Part shown: positions 8,332 to 18,258 of the stretch, piece by piece
How positions within the stretch are numbered: position 1 is the stretch's first letter
Layout of the letters: each line of letters opens with the position of its first letter
Assembly: GCA_019637175.1 (NCBI GenBank)
Contig: JAHBWD010000035.1
Location: 37,341 to 87,059, forward strand
Origin: Labilithrix sp.
GTDB lineage: Bacteria; Myxococcota_A; Polyangia; Polyangiales; Polyangiaceae
Direction: 5' to 3'
Length of the DNA stretch: 49,719 bases
Notes under the pieces: generated by a model
The model's input: the letters and a program-made list of their open reading frames with translations, nothing else
Databases searched by the model: none
Told to the model about the DNA's origin: nothing
Position numbers and translations under genes: made by a program

Positions 8332-8862
8332 ATGCAGCCCCCTCGAGAGAAGCAACCGTCGAGTCTCCGCGCGCTCGTGAAACGCGCGTATCGCTCGACG
8401 TGGTTCGTCATCGGCCTGCGCGTCTTCGCCGTCGGCGTCGCGCTCGTCACCCTCGGTTGGATCGGTCGATCGGCGTCGGCCGATCCCATTCCGATCGCTC
8501 CTGCTCCGTCAGCACCCGCGCCACCGGCGCCGCCCGCGCCGCCTTCGAACGCAATCGACGCGGGCGCTCCCGTCGCCGTCACGTCGCTTCCCGCGGCGAC
8601 CGCGCCGCACGCATCGAGCGCGCGCGCGACCTCGGCCGAGCCCGTGTTCCTCAACCAGGCGAGCGTCGACGATCTCCGTCGCCTCCCCGGCGTGGGGCCC
8701 AAGCGCGCCGAAGCGATCCTCGACCTCCGGCGGCGCCTCGGTCGCTTTCAGCGCGTCGAGGATCTGTTGCGGGTCAAGGGCATCGGGCGCAAGACGGTGA
8801 TCAAGTGGCGCCCGCTCGTCCGCCTCGACGCGCCGCCGGCCGCAGACGCGGGAGCACCATGA
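8332..8862 (+). CDS. ComEA-like helix-hairpin-helix DNA-binding protein
   Basis: The protein has 176 residues. A membrane anchor (about residues 22-48, WFVIGLRVFAVGVALVTLGWIG) is followed by a Pro/Ala-rich spacer and a C-terminal ComEA-type double helix-hairpin-helix domain (about 107-165): FLNQASVDDLRRLPGVGPKRAEAILDLRRRLGRFQRVEDLLRVKGIGRKTV. Such proteins bind double-stranded DNA outside the cytoplasmic membrane during transformation, or serve other DNA-handling roles. No comEC or other competence gene is nearby, so a competence role is only inferred. Confidence 0.88.
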   Translation: MQPPREKQPSSLRALVKRAYRSTWFVIGLRVFAVGVALVTLGWIGRSASADPIPIAPAPSAPAPPAPPAPPSNAIDAGAPVAVTSLPAATAPHASSARATSAEPVFLNQASVDDLRRLPGVGPKRAEAILDLRRRLGRFQRVEDLLRVKGIGRKTVIKWRPLVRLDAPPAADAGAP

Positions 8863-9167
8863 GCGCCGTCGCGGGGCGGCACGCGCGACGACGTCGAGCC
8901 GCTGTCGCGCCTCGCGAAGGCACAATCATCGTCCACCCGATCGAGGCCGACGACGGCGAGCCGACGCAGTGCCGCATCGACCGCGTCCACGTCCGATTCT
9001 CGAGGCGCTCCGCCGATCGCGACCAAACCTTCAGCCGTCGAGCGTCGCGATCTCGAGCGTCTTCACGCGCGCGGCGCGCGGATCGTGTCCTTACGGCTCG
9101 ACCTTCCGATCGCGCTGGTGCGTCGCTGGCCTGGGCGCATACGATGTGCACGTGCGTACGCGCGTGA
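8859..9167 (+). pseudogene. Coding-like remnant, 5' segment (frames shift)
   Basis: An ATG at 8859 overlaps the stop of the ComEA-like gene (ATGA) and opens a 102-codon frame. Only its middle, about 8918-9010 (GTIIVHPIEADDGEPTQC, then RIDRVHVRF), has the GC3 pattern of a real gene. From about 9016 the coding-like pattern moves to another frame (SAVERRDLERLHARGARIV, then SLRLDLPIALVRRW). This looks like a frameshifted gene remnant rather than one intact gene; see also 9830-10004. I recognise no family. The remainder of 8863-9193 shows only a TACGAT box at 9140-9145 and an AGGAG at 9176-9180 that may serve the next gene. Confidence 0.3.
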
Positions 9168-9193
9168 GGCCCGCGAGGAGCGAAGATGTCCTC

Positions 9194-9829
9194 ATGTCTC
9201 GCGCAACCCCTCGGTCTTTCGCCGTGCGCGCGTTGGCCGTCCTGTCCTTCGGTGTCGGCGCTGTGCCATCAGGCGCGTGCGTGGAGGCCGCGCCGATGCC
9301 ACCTGCACCGCCGCCGGTATCGTATCCAAGGCAAGCGGGCGCCTCCCCTGAACCTCACGTTGCCGTGAGCGACACGTGTGGGGCAGAGATCACGGACGGA
9401 GGCTCGTGCAATGACGTACGCGACGTCGGCGTTCCAGTAATGCCCACCTGCCTGACGGGAGACGTCCCGGCCGGGAGCGGGGGTACCATCGAAGACGGCA
9501 CGTACGTCCTGGTCGCACAGACCTACTACAACGTGCCGCGCTGCCCCACTAGCCAGGTCACGGCCACGGTGCTGATCAGCGGTGGGTGCTTCCAGCTCGT
9601 TGGCCACTCGGTCGGGGGCAATCACGAGAGGGAGCTCAGGGGGTCGATGCGAGTGACCACTAAGGGGACCCGCGTGGTGGAAGACGCGACGTGCGTGCCT
9701 CCTGGTGGACGCTCGGATGCGCCAAGGAAGACGTTTACCGCGGTGGGGTCGAAGCTAATGATGTTCACTGCGAACGCAGGCACGGACAGCAGCAACCCGG
9801 ACCGGGTCGAGGTCCTCGAAAGGCGGTGA
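9194..9829 (+). CDS. Hypothetical lipoprotein with atypical codon use
   Basis: The protein has 211 residues. The start at ATG 9194 gives a lipoprotein signal (SFAVRALAVLSFGVGAVPSGAC, Cys near residue 28), then a Pro-rich linker and a Cys-containing domain (GTIEDGTYVLVAQTYYNVPRC, ATVLISGGCFQLVG, TFTAVGSKLMMFTANAG). It is probably an outer-membrane-anchored beta-rich domain; no family is recognised. Codon use differs from its neighbours, with frequent AGG, GGG, ACT and GTA codons and a less extreme GC3, which suggests more recent acquisition. It sits between two stretches of apparently decayed coding sequence and converges on hisG. Confidence 0.7.
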   Translation: MSRATPRSFAVRALAVLSFGVGAVPSGACVEAAPMPPAPPPVSYPRQAGASPEPHVAVSDTCGAEITDGGSCNDVRDVGVPVMPTCLTGDVPAGSGGTIEDGTYVLVAQTYYNVPRCPTSQVTATVLISGGCFQLVGHSVGGNHERELRGSMRVTTKGTRVVEDATCVPPGGRSDAPRKTFTAVGSKLMMFTANAGTDSSNPDRVEVLERR

Positions 9830-10004
9830 AGCTCCGCGATCGTTGCCGGTTCCGCGGTTCATCTCTGCGACCGTCTACCTCCGCGAGGGCGTCGTCGTCG
9901 CGACGAGCCGCCTCCTCGACGCGCGCCACGTCGCCCTCGACATCGCCCTGAGCCTCGCGCTCAGCCGACGGCGCCTCGAAGCGCGTCGACGAGCGGCCCG
10001 ATGA
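9830..10004 (+). pseudogene. Coding-like remnant, 3' segment
   Basis: Directly after the stop of the atypical lipoprotein, one plus-strand frame reads with near-perfect GC3 bias through FISATVYLREGVVVATSRLL, DARHVALDIALSLALSRRRLE and on to a TGA at 10002-10004, overlapping the 3' end of the convergent hisG by 44 bases. There is no start codon or ribosome binding site of its own. I read it as the tail of an older gene whose body was lost or interrupted by the lipoprotein gene. A shadow of hisG cannot explain 9830-9960. Confidence 0.3.
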
Positions 10005-10613
10005 CGTCGGCGCGAAGCTTGTAAGATGCACGATTCGCGATCAGCATCGTCGACACGGAGGCGATCTCTTCCTTCACGGCGAGGCCGTTCTCCGCCAGCG
10101 TCGTGCCGGTCTCGACGAGATCGACGATCACGTCGGCGAGACCGGTGAGCGGCGCGAGCTCCACCGAGCCTTGCACGTCGACGATCTCGACCTGCGTACC
10201 CTGCCGCGCGAAGTGCGCGGCGGCGGTGCGCCGGTACTTCGTGGCGACGCGAGGCATGCGCCCCGTCCAGCCGCCTCCCGCAGGCGAGCTCGCCCGCGCC
10301 GGGCCGGCGACGACGAGGCGGCAGCGGCCGATCCCGAGATCGACGGGCTGGTAGACGTCGACCTCGCGCTCGACGAGCACGTCGCGCCCGCAGACGCCGA
10401 GATCGGCGGTTCCGTACTCGACGTACGTCGGCACGTCGTCGGGCTTGAGGAGGAAGAGCTCGAGGTCGTGCTCGCCGAAGCGCGCGCGGCGCACGAGCGC
10501 GCGGCTCTCGTCGGTGAGCGCGCCGCAGGCGACGCCCGCGCGCTCGAAAATCTTGGAGACGTGCCCGAGCGTGCGCCCCTTGGGGAGCGCGATCTTGAGT
10601 TGGGGGCGCGGGC

Positions 10614-10617
<4 letters not shown>
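9961..10617 (-). CDS. hisG: ATP phosphoribosyltransferase catalytic subunit, short form
   Basis: The 218-residue product catalyses the first step of histidine biosynthesis, joining ATP and PRPP to give phosphoribosyl-ATP in the cytoplasm. Family features are LKIALPKGRTLG at the N-terminus, PTYVEYGTADLGVCGRDVLVE, PRVATKY and the PRPP-binding stretch DVIVDLVETGTTLAENGL. The length and lack of a C-terminal ACT-like domain mark the short HisG type, which in known systems needs the regulatory partner HisZ; no hisZ is in this window. Its GTG start overlaps the murA stop by 4 bases (GTGA), so translation is coupled to murA. Confidence 0.95.
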
Positions 10618-11903
<1,286 letters not shown>

Positions 11904-11955
11904 GAACAGTCTTGTGCCCTAAGCGGGGCCCGGCGCCAAGTTTCAACGCGCGACC

Positions 11956-12630
11956 TCAAGAAGCCCGCGACAACCTCGACCTCAGCGTGTCCTCGAAGGC
12001 GAGCCGGGTGAGCGTCGCGCCGGCCTGCGCGCGCGCGCGCGACGCGCGCGACCAATGACAGAGCGCCATCGCCGCGCTGCGCACGGCCTCGAAGCGGAGC
12101 GGCGGGCGACCGGACGCCGTGAGCTCGAGGACGTAGACCTCCTCGACGCCCACCGCGTCGCTCTCGAGCGTCTTCGGCGTCACGCCCGCGGGCGTCGGGT
12201 AGCCGTCGGGGATGTAGTAGATCGCGGTCTCGCTTCGTCCGGCGAGCAGGTCGAGCGCCGTGGTCGTGTCCTTCGTCATGATGCGCCCGACGGGACGGAT
12301 CTTCGGACGCGAAGCGGAGCCGAACCAGGTCGCGTGCCCGTTGACCTCGACGAGGAGTCGATCGTCGGTCGTCAGCGTCGTCTTGACCCGAGAGGGCTCG
12401 CCGCCCGCCTCGTGGCCGACGATGTCGATCTCGTCCGTGAAGAGCAGCTCGCCGACGGCGTGCGCGCGCAGGCCTTCACCGGGCCGGAAGCCGAGCTCCG
12501 AGAGCGACGCGCCCGAAGTGAGCCGGCTCTCGATCCGGACGCCGTCGCGATGAAAGACGACCAGACAGAGCCCGATCACGCCGAGCGCGATGACGAGGAT
12601 CGAGAGGAGGAGCGCCGGCGACGACCACAC
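11956..12630 (-). CDS. Hypothetical single-span membrane protein
   Basis: The protein has 224 residues. A GTG start is followed at once by a membrane segment (ALLLSILVIALGVIGLCLVVF, about residues 6-26), then a soluble domain of about 195 residues with beta-rich patterns (LLVEVNGHATWFG, VEEVYVLELTASG) and no cysteine cluster. I recognise no family. It lies between glmU and murA on the same strand, 52 bases before murA and 118 bases after glmU. A GC-rich stem-loop ends one base before the GTG, which casts some doubt on the exact start; the next in-frame GTG (12579) would cut into the membrane segment. Confidence 0.6.
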   Translation of the reverse strand: MWSSPALLLSILVIALGVIGLCLVVFHRDGVRIESRLTSGASLSELGFRPGEGLRAHAVGELLFTDEIDIVGHEAGGEPSRVKTTLTTDDRLLVEVNGHATWFGSASRPKIRPVGRIMTKDTTTALDLLAGRSETAIYYIPDGYPTPAGVTPKTLESDAVGVEEVYVLELTASGRPPLRFEAVRSAAMALCHWSRASRARAQAGATLTRLAFEDTLRSRLSRAS

Positions 12631-12631
12631 A

Positions 12632-12662
12632 GCCGGCGTGGCGGTGCAACGCGCACGCCGGC
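12632..12662 (-). repeat. 9-bp inverted repeat (stem-loop) after glmU
   Basis: GCCGGCGTG (12632-12640) and CACGCCGGC (12654-12662) are perfect complements around a 13-base loop. There is no T-run. It lies 87-117 bases past the glmU stop and may act as a terminator or processing hairpin for glmU, or hide the start of the next gene. Confidence 0.45.
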
Positions 12663-12748
12663 GCGAAAACAGCGTCGTTTCGAAGAAGTCTGCGCCGCGT
12701 CGGCGACGCGAAGGTGCGCTCGAAGTGAAGGAGGCTGCACCCGTGGCG

Positions 12749-14185
12749 TCACGCCTTCTTCGCCGCTTCCTTCATCGCCTCGAGGCGGCCGCGGAGGCGC
12801 GCCGCGTAGCCTTCCTTGTTCTCCTGCTTCGCGCGGCCGATCGCGAGCGCGTCGGCCGGCACGTCCTTCGTCACCGTCGTGCCCGTGGCGACGTACGCGC
12901 CGTCGCCGATCGTGACGGGCGCGACGAGCTGCGAGTCCGAGCCGATGAACGCGCCCTTGCCGATGCGCGTCACGTGCTTCTGAAAGCCGTCGTAGTTGCA
13001 GAAGATGGTGCCCGCGCCGACGTTCGCGCCCTCGCCGACGAAGCCGTCGCCGAGATACGCGAGGTGGTTGGCCTTGGCGCCGCGATCGAGCTTCGTCTTC
13101 TTCGTCTCGACGAAGTTCCCGATGTGCGCTTCTTCGCCGACGTCGCTCTCGGGACGGAGGTGAGAGAACGGTCCGATCTGCGCGCGCGCGCGCACGACCG
13201 CGTCGGTCACCACGCTGTAGGGCTTGAGCGCGACGCCCTCGCCGATCTCCGCGTTCGTGAGGACGCAGCCGACGTCGACGATCGCGCCCGCGCCGACGCG
13301 CGTGCGCCCGCGCAGCACGGCGAAGCTCTCGACGATCGCGTCCTTGTCGATCGTCACCGAGTCTTCGACGCGCGCGCCGTCGCGGATGGTCACGCCCGCG
13401 ACGCGGTGCTTCGCGAGGAGGCGCTCGCACATCGCGCGATCCGAGAGCGCGAGCTGCGCCCGATCGTTGACGCCGTCCATCACCTCGGGGCGCGAAGGCA
13501 CGCCGATCACGCGCTGCCCGCGCTTGGCGGCGAAGCTCACGATGTCGGTGAGGTAGTACTCACCCTGCGCGTTGTTCGGCGAGAGCGACGCGAGCGCCTC
13601 CTTCAAGAACGAAACGCTCGCGGCGTAGATGCCCGGGTTCCACTCCTTGATCGCGCGCTCGGCGTCGGTCTTCAGATCGCGCTGCTCGCGGATCTCGACG
13701 ATCTGCCCGACGCCGTCGCGGATCACACGGCCGTACCCGAAGGGCTCGTCGGTCGTGCACGTCGCCATCGCGATCGCCGCCGCCGGATCGTCGTCGAGCG
13801 CCTTGGCCACCGCCGCGACGTCGCGGGCCTCGAGCATCGGCACGTCGCCGTAGAAGAGGAGCACGCGCTCGCTCGACGCGCGCACGCCGTCGAGCCCCGC
13901 GCGCGCGGCGTCGCCGGTGCCGCGCTGCTCTCTCTGGAGCGCCGTCTTCACCCTGCCCTCGCCGGCGCCGGTAGCGCCGAAAGCCTGAGCCAGGTACGCT
14001 TCGAGCTGCTCTCGTCCGTGTCCGACCACGACGACCACTTCCCCGCAACCCGCTTCGAGGGCTGCGCGTACGGGGTAGTGGACGAGCGGGCGGCCGGCGA
14101 CGGCGTGAAGGACCTTGGGCAAGGCGCTCTTCATTCGCGTGCCTTGCCCCGCAGCGAGAATCACCGCGGTGGTCGAATCGAGCAT
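12749..14185 (-). CDS. glmU: Bifunctional GlmU: GlcNAc-1-P uridyltransferase / GlcN-1-P acetyltransferase
   Basis: The start at ATG 14185 has AAAGG about 6 bases upstream and gives 478 residues, the usual length or slightly longer. The N-terminal pyrophosphorylase domain shows AVILAAGQGTRMKSALPKVLH (nucleotide binding), QRGTGDAA and LLFYGDVP. The C-terminal left-handed beta-helix acetyltransferase domain shows hexapeptide runs and RPESDVGEEAHIGNFVE, KANHLAYLGDGFVGEGANVG and GTIFCNYDG. It makes UDP-GlcNAc for peptidoglycan and lipopolysaccharide. The C-terminal tail (YAARLRGRLEAMKEAAKKA) is basic and helical. It is divergent from the 1330-residue lipoprotein gene with only 43 bases between the starts. 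Confidence 0.96.
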   Translation of the reverse strand: MLDSTTAVILAAGQGTRMKSALPKVLHAVAGRPLVHYPVRAALEAGCGEVVVVVGHGREQLEAYLAQAFGATGAGEGRVKTALQREQRGTGDAARAGLDGVRASSERVLLFYGDVPMLEARDVAAVAKALDDDPAAAIAMATCTTDEPFGYGRVIRDGVGQIVEIREQRDLKTDAERAIKEWNPGIYAASVSFLKEALASLSPNNAQGEYYLTDIVSFAAKRGQRVIGVPSRPEVMDGVNDRAQLALSDRAMCERLLAKHRVAGVTIRDGARVEDSVTIDKDAIVESFAVLRGRTRVGAGAIVDVGCVLTNAEIGEGVALKPYSVVTDAVVRARAQIGPFSHLRPESDVGEEAHIGNFVETKKTKLDRGAKANHLAYLGDGFVGEGANVGAGTIFCNYDGFQKHVTRIGKGAFIGSDSQLVAPVTIGDGAYVATGTTVTKDVPADALAIGRAKQENKEGYAARLRGRLEAMKEAAKKA

Positions 14186-14228
14186 GGCGCACCTTTCGCT
14201 TGTTGAGTGAGTGGAGATGGAGGCGGAT

Positions 14229-17200
14229 ATGCGACAACGTCGCAGTTTCTCTGGGAGGAAAGCGGCGGACGCCGACTCTAGCCGATCGAGGCTGGATCGC
14301 GATCGATCCTCCAATCCGTTGGCCCGCTGCGTCAATCTCCTCGGCGTCGTCGGGCTCGCCGCGCTCGCGGCGCTGACCCCCGGCTGCCACGAAGCCTTCG
14401 ACACCGATCGCCCGATCCCCGCGCGCGGGAGCGTCGGCGAAGAGATGTTCGGTGTGATCTGCGACCGCGTCGCGGCGCAGGCGCTCCGCGAGGATCTGAC
14501 GGGCGCCTCGTTCAAGAGCGTCTGTCATCGGCCGAAGGGCGGGCAGTTCTCCGACACGGTCGACGAGACCAAGCTGCCGAGCGTCGATCCGAGCGCGATC
14601 AACGAGAAGGGTCAGTCGGTCAGCGTCGAGCAGCAGCAGCGAAACCGCGCGGCCGCCGTGGGCCGCGTCGAGGCGCTCGCGCGCCGCCGCGACGATCTCA
14701 TCCGCGCGTTCGACGCGACGTTCCCCGAGAGCAAGATCCCGATCAAGAACCTCGAGGCCGAAGACGAGACGAAGTCGTGCGAGGCGCCGAAGAAGAGCGG
14801 CGAGGGCCTCCTCACGGATCAGATCGCCGACATGCTCGGCCGCATGGGCGATCTCTACAACGACGGCACGCTCCCGAGCTCGACGCAGTCGCTCGGCCGC
14901 TTGATCGCCGACTTCAAGGACTCGAAAGAAGCACAGGCCGCGTGGTCGCGTCTCAGCGCGCGCCAAGGCTACCGGCCCATCGAAACGGCGCTCGGCGCGG
15001 TGCGCCCCGTCATCGCGTATCCGAACCTGCGCAACCTCGCCAACGCGAGCCTCCGCCTCTTGTCGGCCGACTCGGTGCCCTACGAGCTCGATCCGAAGCT
15101 CGACGCCGACGGGCGGCGCATCCCCGTGCCCGGCCCGGGTAACGCCGCGCTCGACAAGATGCTCGAAGCGGCGCACGAAGAGCTGCTCGCCTCGAAGCCG
15201 GACGCGAAGCTCACGGCGCTCGTGACGACGACGGATCCCGCCGGCCGCGTCGTGCTCTCGCGCCCGCGCGACAACCTCGAGATGATGCAGGAGATCCTCT
15301 TCGCGCCCGATCCGGCGTTCGGAGGAGGCTCGCCGCGATACATCGTGCGCCGCGATCCGCGCGGGTACGCCGCGATCACCGGCGGCAGCGTTCCCGCGCC
15401 GTTCCTCGACGTCGACAAAGACGGCCTGCCCGACGTCGACGAGCTCGGGCGCTTCAAGACGACCGACGGCTCGCTCGCCCCGTCGCCCTTCCCCTTCCCC
15501 GGCGCCCCCGAGGCGTCGCGCGATCCGCAAGGGCGCGCGCTCGCGGGCAACCGCCTGCTCTACGACTACATCGACACGAGCCGCACCTTCGCCGCGCAGA
15601 TGATGGTCGACCTCCGGCCGCTCGTGAACGCCGACCCCGAGGCGAAGCACGAGACGTTGATGGACATGCTCGGCGGCATGCACGTCGCCGTGGGCAAGCG
15701 CGTCGAGAAGTCGAAGTCGTTCCCCGGCGGCCGCTCGGTCAAGTACGCCGGCATCCCTTCCGACTCGCCGATGCTCGACTTGATCCACGCGATCGGCGTC
15801 ATCCTGAGCGATCGCACGTCGGACACGACGCTGGCGATGGCGCGCGAGCTCTTCGCAACGAAGCCGAAGGAGATGGCGCGCATCACCGGCGCGATGATCG
15901 AAGCGTTCGACATCGCCCACAAGCACGACTCGAAGATCCCCCATCAGGCGACGTTCTGGGACGAGAACCTCGAGACGATGGGGAAGATGGCGCGCGAGCC
16001 CGGCCTCCTCGAAGACGTCTTGCGCGCGCTCGCGACGCCCGAGAGCGCGCAGCTCGGCACGATCTTCTCGCGCTTCGCGAACTTCAAAGACGAGATCACG
16101 TACGACAAGAACGACATCAACGGCCTGCCGCTGAACCTCACGACCAACAGCAAGTCGGAGATGAAGACGCCGGTCGATCGCAGCCAGCCGCTCACGGGCA
16201 AGAACCGAAGCGCGATGTATCGCTTCCTCCAGCTCATCAGCGACACGAGCGGCGTCACCGCGTGCAACAAGCCTGGCGCCAAGGTCCACGCGAAGGCCTT
16301 CGGCCTCAGCGTGACGATGCCCATCGGCGGCGGCACCTACGAGGAGTGCGAGGTCTTCAAGCTCGAGAACCTCGCCGCGTTCTACCTCGACGCGATCGCC
16401 GACGCGGCGCAGTACGAGCCCGCCAACAAGCCGAACAAGAAGGGCACGTTCTACCTCCGCAACAACCTCCTCCGGACGGGCATCGCCGGCATCGGCGCGG
16501 CCACCGTCGGCCTGATGGAAGACTCGAGCGGCCTCACCGGGTTCTGGACGGACTCGGGCTCGACGACGCTCTCGCCGAAGCCGCAGTGGCTGAACCGCCT
16601 CGTGTTCTTCGATCTCGCGGGCGACAACGTCAATCAGAAGACGAACCTCTTCATCAAGGATCTCCAGGGCGAGTTCATCGGCACGAGCGTGTGCCCCGAG
16701 CGCGTCATCACCGATCCCATGCCGAGCGCGCCGGACGCCTCGCCCGACGGCAGAGTGCGCGGCCTGCGCAACTGCCCGAACGGGCAGTGGCTCCAGCAGC
16801 GCGGCAAGCACACGCTCTTCACTTGGGAGAACTTCGGCTTCTACACGGCGATGAAGCCGCTCCTCGGCGCGTTCGTGAAGCACAATCGCGAGGATCTGTT
16901 CCTCGAGCTCGCGAACTCGACGTACAAGCACTGGCCCGGCCCCGAGGCGAGCGCCGACGACTGCCGCCTCGCCGGCAACAAGACGTGCCCCAAGGCGGGC
17001 ATGAACACCTACGAGCCGCTCATCGCCGAGGCGCTCGCGGGCGACGTGCTGCCCGCGCTCAGCGAGCTCGCCAAGACGCTCGACACCCTCGCGATCGCGC
17101 GCTGCGACACGGTCGATCCGACGACGAAGCTGTGCACGAAGCAGACGAACGTGAGCGGCATCGACGTCGCCGCCGCGGCCGGCCGCGCGATGCTCGATCC

Positions 17201-18221
17201 CGACTACGCCAAGAACACGCTGGGGCTGACGGATCGTCGCGGCAAGGCCGAGACGGTGCGCAACGACGGCACCAAGGTCGCGCAGACGACCCCGGCCTAC
17301 CTCATGGCCAACGCGCTCCACGCGATCGACGAGGCCTTCGAGCAGTACGAGGCGCAGAACCCCGAAGACAAGGATCGCCGCGCCAACTGGCGGCGCGCGC
17401 GCTCGCAGCTCGTCGATCAGTTCATGGGCGTCAGCGGCGCGAAGTCGACGGCGGTCTTCAAGAACCCCACGATGACGAAGATGACGCCGGTCATCATCGA
17501 CATGCTCCGCGCGCAGCTCAACGCGCGCTGCCCGAAGTCGTTCACGCCTCCTTACGAGAAGTGCGCCTGGGCGCGCGACGAGCTCGCGAAGAAGGCCGAG
17601 GAGACGATGAGCGGCCCGCTCATGTCGACCGGGCTCGACGTCGTCGAGGCGATCCGCGCCGACGCCGAGGGCCGCAAGGAGCTCGGCCTGTTGCTCACCT
17701 ACCTGCTCGACGCCGCCTCGAAGAACGACGCCCTCGCGAGCACGCTCGCGTCGGCGAACGACATGATCCAGCTCCTCAAGGACGACGAGAACCTCGTGCC
17801 CATCTACCACCTGATGTCGGGCGCGATGGAGGCGAAGAGAGACGAGTCGGGCAAGACCGTCGAGAAGAGCCTCGTCGACGCGCAGATGGCGCTCCTCGCC
17901 CGCATCAGCGGCAAGTACTTCGACAAGGACGGCAAGGAGATCTGCCGGCGCGAGATCGATCCCAACCAGGTGCTCGCCGTCGCGCTCGGCAACCTCGTGA
18001 CCCCGATCAACGACGGCTCGTTCAAGGGTCAGTCGCCCCTCGAGGTGATCATGGACGTCATCGCCGACGTCAACCGCATCGACCCGACGCAGCCCTACGA
18101 GGGCACGCTCGATCCGAAGGACTACAACTCGGTCAGCGAGAACGTCGTCGACTTCCTCCTCAGCAAGGAGCGAGGCCTCGAGCAGTTCTACGAGGTCATT
18201 CGCCAGGGCACGAAGTTCTGA
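14229..18221 (+). CDS. Giant lipoprotein of unknown function, about 1330 residues
   Basis: ATG 14229 is preferred over GTG 14211 and ATG 14217 because GGAGG (14219-14223) lies 5 bases before it. A long basic n-region precedes a hydrophobic stretch (LLGVVGLAALAALTPGC, Cys near residue 53), giving a lipoprotein. The mature part is largely helical, with scattered Cys and one calcium-loop-like sequence, FLDVDKDGLPDVDELG (about residue 395-410), as in EF-hand-like or TSP3-type sites. No enzyme family is recognised. It is followed 37 bases later by a FadL-like outer-membrane protein on the same strand, so the two probably act together at the outer membrane. Confidence 0.8.
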   Translation: MRQRRSFSGRKAADADSSRSRLDRDRSSNPLARCVNLLGVVGLAALAALTPGCHEAFDTDRPIPARGSVGEEMFGVICDRVAAQALREDLTGASFKSVCHRPKGGQFSDTVDETKLPSVDPSAINEKGQSVSVEQQQRNRAAAVGRVEALARRRDDLIRAFDATFPESKIPIKNLEAEDETKSCEAPKKSGEGLLTDQIADMLGRMGDLYNDGTLPSSTQSLGRLIADFKDSKEAQAAWSRLSARQGYRPIETALGAVRPVIAYPNLRNLANASLRLLSADSVPYELDPKLDADGRRIPVPGPGNAALDKMLEAAHEELLASKPDAKLTALVTTTDPAGRVVLSRPRDNLEMMQEILFAPDPAFGGGSPRYIVRRDPRGYAAITGGSVPAPFLDVDKDGLPDVDELGRFKTTDGSLAPSPFPFPGAPEASRDPQGRALAGNRLLYDYIDTSRTFAAQMMVDLRPLVNADPEAKHETLMDMLGGMHVAVGKRVEKSKSFPGGRSVKYAGIPSDSPMLDLIHAIGVILSDRTSDTTLAMARELFATKPKEMARITGAMIEAFDIAHKHDSKIPHQATFWDENLETMGKMAREPGLLEDVLRALATPESAQLGTIFSRFANFKDEITYDKNDINGLPLNLTTNSKSEMKTPVDRSQPLTGKNRSAMYRFLQLISDTSGVTACNKPGAKVHAKAFGLSVTMPIGGGTYEECEVFKLENLAAFYLDAIADAAQYEPANKPNKKGTFYLRNNLLRTGIAGIGAATVGLMEDSSGLTGFWTDSGSTTLSPKPQWLNRLVFFDLAGDNVNQKTNLFIKDLQGEFIGTSVCPERVITDPMPSAPDASPDGRVRGLRNCPNGQWLQQRGKHTLFTWENFGFYTAMKPLLGAFVKHNREDLFLELANSTYKHWPGPEASADDCRLAGNKTCPKAGMNTYEPLIAEALAGDVLPALSELAKTLDTLAIARCDTVDPTTKLCTKQTNVSGIDVAAAAGRAMLDPDYAKNTLGLTDRRGKAETVRNDGTKVAQTTPAYLMANALHAIDEAFEQYEAQNPEDKDRRANWRRARSQLVDQFMGVSGAKSTAVFKNPTMTKMTPVIIDMLRAQLNARCPKSFTPPYEKCAWARDELAKKAEETMSGPLMSTGLDVVEAIRADAEGRKELGLLLTYLLDAASKNDALASTLASANDMIQLLKDDENLVPIYHLMSGAMEAKRDESGKTVEKSLVDAQMALLARISGKYFDKDGKEICRREIDPNQVLAVALGNLVTPINDGSFKGQSPLEVIMDVIADVNRIDPTQPYEGTLDPKDYNSVSENVVDFLLSKERGLEQFYEVIRQGTKF

Positions 18222-18258
18222 TCACGACGCGGCCTTTAGGCTGTAGCCTGCACGAGAC

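Noticed and set aside
13560..17810. Open minus-strand frame of more than 1400 codons opposite the giant lipoprotein and glmU
   Set aside because: Very Arg/Val/Glu/His-rich antisense shadow caused by high GC3; the plus-strand lipoprotein and glmU have signals and motifs.
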